A DNA stretch of 12,265 nucleotides from Rickettsiales bacterium (GTDB lineage Bacteria > Pseudomonadota > Alphaproteobacteria > Rs-D84), in contig JAISGC010000001.1 in the NCBI GenBank assembly GCA_031263295.1, positions 1 through 12,265 of the forward strand. Reading direction: 5' to 3'. Shown here in pieces: positions 7,013 through 12,265 of the stretch. Under the pieces are notes generated by a model. The model searched no databases. It had not been told where the DNA came from and was given only the letters and a program-made list of their open reading frames with translations. The position numbers and the translations under genes were made by a program. Numbering within the stretch: position 1 is the first letter of the stretch; every line of letters begins with the position of its first letter.

Positions 7013-7057
7013 GCGCCCTGGCTTCGTCTTCGGCTGTGCCGGGCGGACGCCAGACTT

Positions 7058-7133
7058 CCCCGCTATGGTCGGGGGGCCGCGATGAGTAATTTTCGCGGGA
7101 TCATTCTATTACATGATTTTTGAACCCCCCGAC
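7058..7133 (+). promoter_or_regulatory. Foldable three-way junction upstream of the Cys-rich gene
   Basis: A perfect 9-bp outer stem GTCGGGGGG/CCCCCCGAC (7068-7076 with 7125-7133) encloses two hairpins: CCGCGA/TCGCGG (7077-7082 with 7093-7098) and ATCAT/ATGAT (7100-7104 with 7113-7117). A competing hairpin CCCCG/CGGGG (7058-7062 with 7070-7074) uses part of the outer stem. Two exclusive folds suggest a switch-like leader, but no known riboswitch consensus was recognised. The rest of 7013-7202 holds only the ribosome-binding site (AGGGAGA) of the downstream gene and an imperfect hairpin at 7015-7044. Confidence 0.45.
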
Positions 7134-7202
7134 GCCAAGGAAAATCCACGAACCAAGATTTTTATCCGAACCGGCTCCCAGAACAAACACAGGGAGAAAA
7201 CA

Positions 7203-7751
7203 ATGAAAAATCAAATTAGCAACGAGCAATGCGCAATGAGCAATTGTTGCGCGCGACAACGCAACAGCAAGTTTCTATTGCTCATTGCGAGTTGCGCATT
7301 GCCCATTCCGCTTGCGCCAGAGGCGCAAGCGGCAAAGATGTGCATGAGCAACCCGGCGACGGGCAGCTATCTTGGCGGCGCTCCGAATGGCGGCGTTGCA
7401 GCCACCGCGCCGACTGGGCCGTTTGCGTTGGGCGAAGGCTGCGCGGGTCCGATAACCGACGGCCGCGATGTGTCGCAATACTGCGCGTCGCGGGTTGCGT
7501 CCGGCGTTTTCGCATGCATAAATCCGGCCGATGTTCTCGGCGCCGATAAGTGGGACCAAGGATATGCGTTCTTCTCGACCAATGTATCCGCAGAAAGGGC
7601 CAACGCGACCGGATTCCAATGCTGGTGCCGAATAACATGGCCCGCCGCAATGCAGTGGCGCCTTATGGGGGCGTTCAAAAGCAGCGGCGGCCAATGCATG
7701 CGCTGGTGCCCGTCTTATTGCGCGACGCAGGGACTTGCGCTTCTTATCTGA
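7203..7751 (+). CDS. Small exported Cys-rich protein of unknown function
   Basis: I chose the start at 7203 because AGGGAGA lies at good spacing; the frame is open from 7113, but that part has no ribosome-binding site and would bury the signal peptide. The 182-residue product has a basic n-region, a hydrophobic core FLLLIASCALPIPLA (24-38) and a likely cleavage after AQA (43). The mature part has nine Cys (47, 80, 94, 105, 140, 142, 165, 169, 173), clustered at the C-terminus in FQCWCRITWP and CMRWCPSYC, so disulfide bonds or surface anchoring after export are plausible. No enzyme motif is visible. Most of the signal peptide is encoded by inverted 7-bp repeats. The gene may be controlled by the structured region upstream. 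It ends 3 nt from the convergent tpiA stop with no terminator between. Function unknown. Confidence 0.7.
   Translation: MKNQISNEQCAMSNCCARQRNSKFLLLIASCALPIPLAPEAQAAKMCMSNPATGSYLGGAPNGGVAATAPTGPFALGEGCAGPITDGRDVSQYCASRVASGVFACINPADVLGADKWDQGYAFFSTNVSAERANATGFQCWCRITWPAAMQWRLMGAFKSSGGQCMRWCPSYCATQGLALLI
7217..7311. repeat. Inverted pair of 7-bp tandem repeats (GNGCAAT / ATTGCNC)
   Basis: The left arm (7217-7244) is TAGCAAC, GAGCAAT, GCGCAAT, GAGCAAT. The right arm (7277-7311) is ATTGCTC, ATTGCGA, GTTGCGC, ATTGCCC and a decayed ATTCCGC. Right-arm units are reverse complements of left-arm units, so the mRNA can form an imperfect hairpin with a 32-nt loop. The left arm encodes SNEQCAMSN; the right arm encodes LLLIASCALPIP, which is the hydrophobic core of the signal peptide. 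Confidence 0.85.
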
Positions 7752-7754
7752 CTA

Positions 7755-8420
7755 TTACGCGGCCTGAACAATCGGTAAAAAGTCCGCGGGCTTTAACGAG
7801 GCGCCGCCGACCAGAACTCCGTCGACGCCCGGCGTCGCCATAATTTCGGCCGCGTTCGCCGCCTTGACGCCGCCGCCGTAGAGGACCGATGCGTTGGGCC
7901 GCAGCTTTTTTATCAAAGCGTGCGCGGCCGCGATGTCCGCCATCGTCGGCGTCCGGCCGGTGCCTATGGCCCAGCGCGGCTCGTATGCTATGATAACGCC
8001 GTCCGCGGGCACGCGCTCGATTTGCCGCGCCAAAACATCCGCGATATTTTCGCCGTCAAGTTCGCCGACGCAAACAATCGGCGTGATTTTATTTTCCAAA
8101 CACCGGGCGATTTTTTCCGCGACCATTTCGTCCGTTTCGTTGAAATATTGCCGCCGTTCGGAATGACCGACTATGCAGTATTTCGCGCCCGCCTCAACCA
8201 GCATCGCCGCCGAGACTTCGCCAGTAAAGGCTCCGCTTGCGTGAACGCTGCAATCCTGCGCGCCCATCGCGAGGTTCGCGGTTCGTCCGACAAGCGTGAA
8301 AGGCACGCATAAAATTACTTTGTTGCCGCGCGTATCGGCGGCCGCCAGCGCCGCCGCCATTTCGTCCAGCATCGCCGCCGACCCGTTCAACTTCCAATTT
8401 CCAGCTATTATTTTTTTCAT
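7755..8420 (-). CDS. tpiA: Triosephosphate isomerase
   Basis: TpiA interconverts dihydroxyacetone phosphate and glyceraldehyde 3-phosphate in glycolysis and gluconeogenesis. Active-site residues are all visible: Asn8 and Lys10 in GNWKLNG, His86 in VGHSERR, Glu147 in YEPRWAIGTG, and the phosphate-binding YGGGV (181-185) and VGGASL (204-209). The usual sequence has Val where Arg149 stands. At 221 residues it is about 30 short of the usual 250. Shortened stretches include the segment before GAQDCS and the loop after CVGE (117-120), so this is a compact rather than truncated enzyme. AAGGAA lies ahead of the ATG. It is the last gene of the tilS-murA-murB-tpiA run, 11 nt after murB. Confidence 0.96.
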   Translation of the reverse strand: MKKIIAGNWKLNGSAAMLDEMAAALAAADTRGNKVILCVPFTLVGRTANLAMGAQDCSVHASGAFTGEVSAAMLVEAGAKYCIVGHSERRQYFNETDEMVAEKIARCLENKITPIVCVGELDGENIADVLARQIERVPADGVIIAYEPRWAIGTGRTPTMADIAAAHALIKKLRPNASVLYGGGVKAANAAEIMATPGVDGVLVGGASLKPADFLPIVQAA

Positions 8421-8431
8421 TGTTTTTTCCT

Positions 8432-9265
8432 TTATATTGTTCCAAGTATTTTAATTTCCAATTCCAATCCCGTTTTTTCTTGAATCTGTTTTATCAGTTC
8501 CAAAATATCGGACGATGTGCAGGCGCCGTCGGCGACGATAAAGTTCGCGTGCTTTTCGGATATTCGAGCGCCGCCCACGGTCAGGCCGTTCGGGAACGCG
8601 TCCTTGATTTTTTTCCAGGCGGGCGCATCGAGCGGATTCTTGAAAGTGCTGCCCGCCGTTCTCGCATCCATAGGCTGGGCCGCGTTTTTCTTTGCTATGA
8701 TGTCGGCCATCCGCGCGCGGATGGAGGTTTCGTCGTCGGTCCGGTCGGCCGCGAGCAATACTTCCGATACTATGAAATCCGGCGGCAGCGCGGAGCCGCG
8801 GTATGTCAGCCCGCATTGGCCCGCGTCGGCCTCGATTTCGACTCCGTCATAGTTAAATCCGCGCACGCTGATTAAATTGTCCGATATGGCGCCGCCGAAG
8901 CATCCCGCGTTCGCCCGCAAGCCGCCGCCTATCGTGCCGGGAATGCCAATCATAAACTCAAAGCCCGGAACTCCGTTTGCGGCGGCGAAGTCCGCAATCG
9001 CTATCATCGGAGCGCCGCATTCTGCAACCAGAACCCCGTTGTCGAGGCGGATTCCGCGCAATCCTCCGGTGTGGATAACCAGCCCGCGGAGGCCGTCATC
9101 CGGAACCAGAATATTCGAGCCCGCGCCAATAATCGTTATTGGCTCAACCGCGTTGTTTTTAAGGAGCAACGAAAGCTCCGCCGTCGACCCCGGCGTCGCG
9201 AGGATGTCCGCCGGGCCGCCGGTGCCAAATCGGGTAAGCGTCGAAAGCGGCGCGTTTCTCAACAT
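8432..9265 (-). CDS. murB: UDP-N-acetylenolpyruvoylglucosamine reductase
   Basis: MurB uses NADPH and FAD to reduce the enolpyruvyl product of MurA to UDP-N-acetylmuramate, the second committed step of peptidoglycan synthesis. The 277-residue product has the FAD-binding motifs GAGSN (47-51) and IPGTIGG (108-114), the Tyr-Arg pair TYRGS (154-158), catalytic Ser206 in AGSTFKNP (204-211), the EKHANFIV segment (237-244) and a C-terminal LELEIKILG (267-275) with the probable catalytic Glu270. Lack of the extra E. coli-type loops places it with the shorter MurB class. The ATG overlaps the 3' end of murA by 7 nt, so the two sequential enzymes are probably translationally coupled; GGTGGAAA inside murA serves as ribosome-binding site. 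Confidence 0.96.
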   Translation of the reverse strand: MLRNAPLSTLTRFGTGGPADILATPGSTAELSLLLKNNAVEPITIIGAGSNILVPDDGLRGLVIHTGGLRGIRLDNGVLVAECGAPMIAIADFAAANGVPGFEFMIGIPGTIGGGLRANAGCFGGAISDNLISVRGFNYDGVEIEADAGQCGLTYRGSALPPDFIVSEVLLAADRTDDETSIRARMADIIAKKNAAQPMDARTAGSTFKNPLDAPAWKKIKDAFPNGLTVGGARISEKHANFIVADGACTSSDILELIKQIQEKTGLELEIKILGTI

Positions 9266-10608
9266 ATTTCCACCCCCAATTTTTTAAGGTTTCCTATAAG
9301 ATTCGGGTATCCGCGGAGCGCGAACTTGGGCAGGTCTATGCGGCTCTGGCCCTCTGCGACCGCGGCCGCGATTATCAGCGCCGCCGTTCCGCGCAGATCC
9401 ATTCCGGTCGCGTTCGCGGCGTGAATCCTCGACGGGCGCACGATTATTTTCGCCGCCTTCGGAGTCAGCGGATTTTCGATTTCAACCTCTGAAAAATCGG
9501 TTTCGATTCCGAACTTTTTCAACTCGGGCAGGTGCCCGACGCGGCCCGGATATATCGGATCGAATATCAAAGATTCGTCCGTCGCCTGCGCCAGCACCGG
9601 CGTCCAGCACTGCTGCATATCCGTTTCCTTTCCCGGAATCGGCGATGTTATCATCGTGCGTCCAAGAAACGGCGGCAAGTCCGTGAAATCGAAATACATT
9701 ATTTCGCCGCGCGCGACGCATCGGTCGGCGCCTGCGATTTCCACAATCGAATTAAACCACGGACGCGAGGACGCAAGGTCGGCGCCTATGATTTTTATTT
9801 TGCTCCGCAACGCCAGCGCCAAGAGCGTGTAGAATCCGGCCTCCATCCTGTCGGGCATAATATCAAACTCTCCGCCGCCGAGTAGCCGCCCTCCGAATCC
9901 CAAGTTCGTTATCGCGGTCGTGTTCGTTCCGCGAATGTTCGCGCCCATTTGATTCAGGATGCCGAGGAGATGCGGGACCTCGTGCTCCAACGACGCGTTG
10001 TAAATCATTTTTATATCGGGCGAAAGCGCCGCCGCAAGCATCCAGTGAAAGGTCGCGCCGTGCGAAGTCTTCGGCGTCGAATAAATCGGCCGCAGGGCGC
10101 CGTCGAAATTATCGGGCAGGACGAACTCCAACGCCTCGGCCGTTTCCGTCAGCTTTGCGCCGAAAATATTATCCAATAAATCTATGTGAAAGTTTATCGC
10201 GCGCGCGCCGCCGAATGCGCAGCCGCCCGGAATCTTGATGCGGAGGCTGCCCCACTCGCCGGTTTTCTTGAACCGCGCGAGCAGGGCGCCCCATATGTAA
10301 TATGACGCGCGAAAGTTCAGCGCCTGGTCCGGCAATTGGTTTGTCGTTATCTTTTCCGCGCGGATTTCGATGCGGTTTTTCTCCGGCGCGTAGTCGACCG
10401 ATGCGCCTATCGCGCGAAAGATTTCGACCATATCGACGACATCGGTTATGAAGGGCACATTGTTGAAAATCACGGGCTGGTCTGTTAGCAGCGCCGCGCA
10501 CATCGCCCCGAGCACCTCGTTCTTCGCGCCCGACACGCGGACCTGCGCGTCGTCGGCGAGCGGCCGGCCGCCGCGAATCTCTATAAAATCCGGAATGTCA
10601 ATTTTCAT
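9259..10608 (-). CDS. murA: UDP-N-acetylglucosamine 1-carboxyvinyltransferase (divergent MurA)
   Basis: MurA transfers enolpyruvate from PEP to UDP-GlcNAc in the first committed step of peptidoglycan synthesis. The 449 residues fit the two-domain EPT fold. Visible are SGAKNE (26-31, Lys29 and Asn30 matching the PEP/UDP-GlcNAc site), Cys130 in PGGCAFGGARAINFH, the residue whose alkylation gives fosfomycin sensitivity, Asp330 in ETDMQQ, and Arg432 in ALRGYPNL near the C-terminus. The sequence is divergent from typical MurA: the loop after Cys130 reads FGGAR instead of IGAR, and DRGY is replaced by LRGY. I still call it MurA because murB follows directly with a 7-nt overlap. It overlaps tilS upstream by 11 nt. 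GGGGAA lies 8 nt ahead of the ATG. Confidence 0.9.
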   Translation of the reverse strand: MKIDIPDFIEIRGGRPLADDAQVRVSGAKNEVLGAMCAALLTDQPVIFNNVPFITDVVDMVEIFRAIGASVDYAPEKNRIEIRAEKITTNQLPDQALNFRASYYIWGALLARFKKTGEWGSLRIKIPGGCAFGGARAINFHIDLLDNIFGAKLTETAEALEFVLPDNFDGALRPIYSTPKTSHGATFHWMLAAALSPDIKMIYNASLEHEVPHLLGILNQMGANIRGTNTTAITNLGFGGRLLGGGEFDIMPDRMEAGFYTLLALALRSKIKIIGADLASSRPWFNSIVEIAGADRCVARGEIMYFDFTDLPPFLGRTMITSPIPGKETDMQQCWTPVLAQATDESLIFDPIYPGRVGHLPELKKFGIETDFSEVEIENPLTPKAAKIIVRPSRIHAANATGMDLRGTAALIIAAAVAEGQSRIDLPKFALRGYPNLIGNLKKLGVEIC

Positions 10609-11524
10609 TGAAGTTTTTCCCCTCCGCCCAGATGCGGATTTTGTTGTTCAATATGCGAATGTTTTTGCCCGCGAGAGTGAACTTCGCGTTGCCGGTGTCC
10701 AATTGCGCGAAGGCGTTTTTTATTTGTTCAAGGCGCAATGGATATTCGTCGCCGAGGGCAATCGACAGCGCGCGGAATCTGATTTCGTCCGGCGCGGCCA
10801 GAAGTTCCGCCGCGTCGAACTCGCCGTGTAGTTTTCGCGCGAGCGCGGCGGCCTCCGTTTCGAGCGCGTCGCGCGCCCGTGAAATGTTTTCAATCGCAAG
10901 CGCGATTTTGTCGTCCGTTATGCCGAGGTCTTCGCGGGTTTTGCGCACCCGCACGCGCAGATACTTTTCGTCCTCGTTCATTGCATCCATAAAATATGGA
11001 ATATTTTTTTCGTCGCAGTATGCGCGCAATTCGCTGCGCGGCGTCGCCAACAACGGCCGGAAAATTATCATGCCGTCGCGCTCGGAAATCTCGCGCATTC
11101 CACTCAATCCATAGACGCCGCTGCCGCGAGCAAGATTCATCCAAAATGTCTCGATTTGATCGTCCTGATGATGCGCGGTCGCAATTACGCCGATATTATT
11201 TTTGCGGCAAAAGTCCGTCATCAATTCATAGCGCGCCGCGCGCGCCGCTTCCTCGACGCCCGTCGTCGGTTTGGCGCCGGTCCATTTTAATATCGTATGC
11301 GGAACGCCGATTTTCGCGCAATGCGCGGCGACCGCCGCGGCCTCGGCCGCCGATTCCGCGCGCAGCCCGTGATCTATGGTCAGCGCGACAATTTTCGCGC
11401 CCGCCGCGCGCAGCCATTCCAGCATCGCCATAGAATCCGGCCCGCCCGAGACCGCCGCCGCGATTGTCTCGTTCGGATTGGAAATCTCGAACCGCAATAA
11501 AGACTCCAAAAAGTTTTTATTCAT
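10598..11524 (-). CDS. tilS: tRNA(Ile)-lysidine synthase
   Basis: TilS uses ATP to attach lysine to C34 of tRNA(Ile) with a CAU anticodon, which switches the tRNA from Met to Ile and allows AUA reading. The 308-residue product has the PP-loop SGGPDS (26-31), DHGLR (51-55), and AHHQDDQIET (117-126) of the N-type ATP pyrophosphatase fold, then RPLL (156-159) and a helical domain to the end. It lacks the extra C-terminal domain of the E. coli enzyme (about 430 residues), like the short TilS forms of some other bacteria. ATA codons occur in neighbouring genes, consistent with the need for it. It heads a run tilS-murA-murB-tpiA with overlaps and short gaps. GGAG lies 7 nt before the ATG; its promoter must lie in the 48-nt divergent gap. 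Confidence 0.95.
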   Translation of the reverse strand: MNKNFLESLLRFEISNPNETIAAAVSGGPDSMAMLEWLRAAGAKIVALTIDHGLRAESAAEAAAVAAHCAKIGVPHTILKWTGAKPTTGVEEAARAARYELMTDFCRKNNIGVIATAHHQDDQIETFWMNLARGSGVYGLSGMREISERDGMIIFRPLLATPRSELRAYCDEKNIPYFMDAMNEDEKYLRVRVRKTREDLGITDDKIALAIENISRARDALETEAAALARKLHGEFDAAELLAAPDEIRFRALSIALGDEYPLRLEQIKNAFAQLDTGNAKFTLAGKNIRILNNKIRIWAEGKNFNEN

Positions 11525-11548
11525 AATTGCTCCATTCTATGCTATATT
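11520..11548 (+). promoter_or_regulatory. Promoter of the LOG-family gene
   Basis: An extended -10, TGCTATATT (TATATT at 11543-11548), has TTCATA (11520-11525) 17 bp upstream. The -35 overlaps the first codons of the divergent tilS gene. With only 48 nt between the two start codons the divergent promoters must overlap, so mutual interference is plausible. A possible minus-strand -10, TAGAAT (11534-11539), lies inside the same interval. Confidence 0.6.
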
Positions 11549-11572
11549 CGCATAAAAGAAAGGAGAAAATAA

Positions 11573-12124
11573 ATGCGTTCTATGGCAGTCTATTGCGGGC
11601 ACGAAATGGGCAGCGACCCGCAATTCGCGAAGGATGCCGAAAAACTCGGCATTATGATGGCGGAAAACAAAATCCGCCTGGTTTTCGGCGCGGGCGATGT
11701 GGGCCTGATGGGCGCGGTCGCGCGGGCCGCGAAAAACAGCGGCGGCGAGCTGTTGGCCGTGACGACCCCGCATATTATCGCCAAGCAGGAGCCCGCGATG
11801 CCGGGGCTGCCGCTCGAAATCAAGGACACGCTTCTTGAACGCAAGGCCCGGATGATAGAGGCCTCCGACGCGTTCTGCATTCTGCCCGGCGGAATGGGGA
11901 CGCTGGACGAAGTCACGGATATTCTGACGATGCACCAGATCGGGGAATCGATAAAGCCGGTCTATTTCCTGAACACGAACGGATACTGGAATGTCTTCGG
12001 CGATATGATTAAACAGATGATAAAGTTCGGATTCGTCTCGGGCAGCCTGAGCGATTTCAACATCCATATTTTCAGCACGCCCGAAGATGTGATAGCCGCG
12101 TATAACGCGAGGTTCTTCGGGTAA
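11573..12124 (+). CDS. LOG-family protein (putative nucleoside 5'-monophosphate phosphoribohydrolase)
   Basis: LOG-family proteins have a Rossmann-like fold and hydrolyse the N-glycosidic bond of nucleoside monophosphates; some release active cytokinins and bacterial homologues are often annotated as TIGR00730 proteins. The 183-residue product carries the family pattern: VYCGH at the N-terminus, FGAGDVGLMG (38-47, usually YGGG..GLMG), ERKARMIEASDAF (89-101) and PGGMGTLDE (105-113), whose Glu is catalytic in the family. The true substrate cannot be read from the sequence; a role in purine salvage or stress is a guess. AAGGAG lies 8 nt before the ATG. The TAA stop coincides with the first unit of a 7-bp tandem repeat, so the element seems to abut the gene exactly. 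Confidence 0.92.
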   Translation: MRSMAVYCGHEMGSDPQFAKDAEKLGIMMAENKIRLVFGAGDVGLMGAVARAAKNSGGELLAVTTPHIIAKQEPAMPGLPLEIKDTLLERKARMIEASDAFCILPGGMGTLDEVTDILTMHQIGESIKPVYFLNTNGYWNVFGDMIKQMIKFGFVSGSLSDFNIHIFSTPEDVIAAYNARFFG

Positions 12125-12157
12125 AGTTCAATTTACAAAGTGCAAAGTTCAATTTCT
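12123..12157. repeat. 7-bp tandem repeat downstream of the LOG gene
   Basis: Five heptamers run without a break: AAAGTTC, AATTTAC, AAAGTGC, AAAGTTC, AATTTCT. The first begins inside the LOG stop codon. The unit differs from those at 186 and 7217, but the 7-bp period is the same. Confidence 0.85.
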
Positions 12158-12182
12158 GGGTAAAATAATGTGCGTCAACATA

Positions 12183-12212
12183 CCCGCGGGCGTCATCCCG
12201 GCGCAGGCCGGG
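12183..12212. repeat. GC-rich palindromic element, REP-like
   Basis: The palindrome CCCGCGGG (12183-12190) is followed by a hairpin CCCGGC/GCCGGG (12197-12202 with 12207-12212, loop GCAG) set in a GTCATCCCGG context. From general knowledge, hairpins of this GTCAT-CCCGG-CCGGG form are common dispersed intergenic repeats in proteobacteria. No T-run follows, so a terminator role is weaker. GGCGTCAT (12189-12196) recurs inverted as ATGACGCC (12249-12256). Confidence 0.55.
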
Positions 12213-12231
12213 TTCCCTTGGTTTAACGCCG

Positions 12232-12252
12232 GTTATAAATTATAAGTTATGA
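12232..12252. repeat. 7-bp tandem repeat near the right edge
   Basis: Three heptamers, GTTATAA, ATTATAA and GTTATGA, stand in an otherwise GC-rich stretch. It is the fifth locus with this period in the window. Its unit contains stop codons on the plus strand, so unlike the pheT copy it could not sit in a gene in that orientation. Confidence 0.75.
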
Positions 12253-12265
12253 CGCCGCGTCCGGC

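Noticed and set aside
7068..7133. Hammerhead ribozyme at the three-way junction
   Set aside because: A GATGAG string occurs, but the CTGANGA and GAAA core elements are not in the required places.
8388..8408. Heptamer-like run CAACTTC, CAATTTC, CAGCTAT at the start of tpiA
   Set aside because: It encodes the conserved GNWKLN active-site segment of triosephosphate isomerase, so the period is explained by protein sequence.
8451..8470. Repetitive AATTTCC/AATTCC run at the end of murB
   Set aside because: It encodes the conserved LELEIKILG end of MurB and the spacing is not a clean 7 bp.
12197..12225. Terminator for the LOG-family gene
   Set aside because: The CCCGGC/GCCGGG hairpin is not followed by a T-run; a dispersed repeat is the better reading.
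1..12265. CRISPR array or complete insertion sequence
   Set aside because: No set of repeats with regular spacers of 25-40 bp, and no transposase gene, was seen on either strand.

Overview
The window looks like a chromosomal segment of a Gram-negative bacterium, most likely an uncultured alphaproteobacterium. The grounds are a large surface protein with a signal peptide, ankyrin repeats and a C-terminal outer-membrane barrel, a small exported Cys-rich protein, and ordinary proteobacterial housekeeping genes in standard code with mixed, moderately GC-rich composition. The lineage is inference from overall gene character, not from a marker tree.

Layout. Positions 1-3221 (minus strand) hold rpmI-rplT-pheS-pheT: ribosomal proteins L35 and L20, then the two subunits of phenylalanyl-tRNA synthetase. 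pheT runs off the left edge. The cluster has a clear promoter at 3277-3305 and an intrinsic terminator/attenuator just before pheS. infC, the usual first gene of this cluster, is absent. Positions 3324-6731 (minus) hold a 1135-residue autotransporter-like protein: signal peptide, two ankyrin repeats, hydrophobic segment, Gly-rich linker, a passenger that resembles a subtilase that has lost its active site, and a terminal beta-barrel. Positions 6732-7202 have no gene but are full of signals: the autotransporter promoter, a strong rightward promoter, a probable short terminated RNA (about 6901-7012) and a foldable three-way junction ahead of a small exported Cys-rich protein (7203-7751). Positions 7755-11524 (minus) hold a tightly packed run tilS-murA-murB-tpiA: tRNA(Ile2) lysidine synthase, the two committed peptidoglycan-precursor enzymes and triosephosphate isomerase. 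A divergent LOG-family nucleotide hydrolase follows (11573-12124), and the right edge is repeat-rich.

The most unusual feature is a set of short repeats that cuts across the annotation. Tandem repeats with a 7-bp unit occur at five places with four different unit sequences: inside pheT, inside the autotransporter, as an inverted pair that builds the signal peptide of the Cys-rich protein, and twice downstream of the LOG gene. The pheT and autotransporter copies share the same unit and encode the same peptide (ENREQRTEN). pheT also carries a separate in-frame 57-bp palindrome-containing insert. The genome therefore appears to tolerate small repeat elements inside essential protein genes, at domain linkers, in a way that recalls Rickettsia palindromic elements. 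The second point of interest is the structured, promoter- and terminator-bearing leader at 6866-7133.
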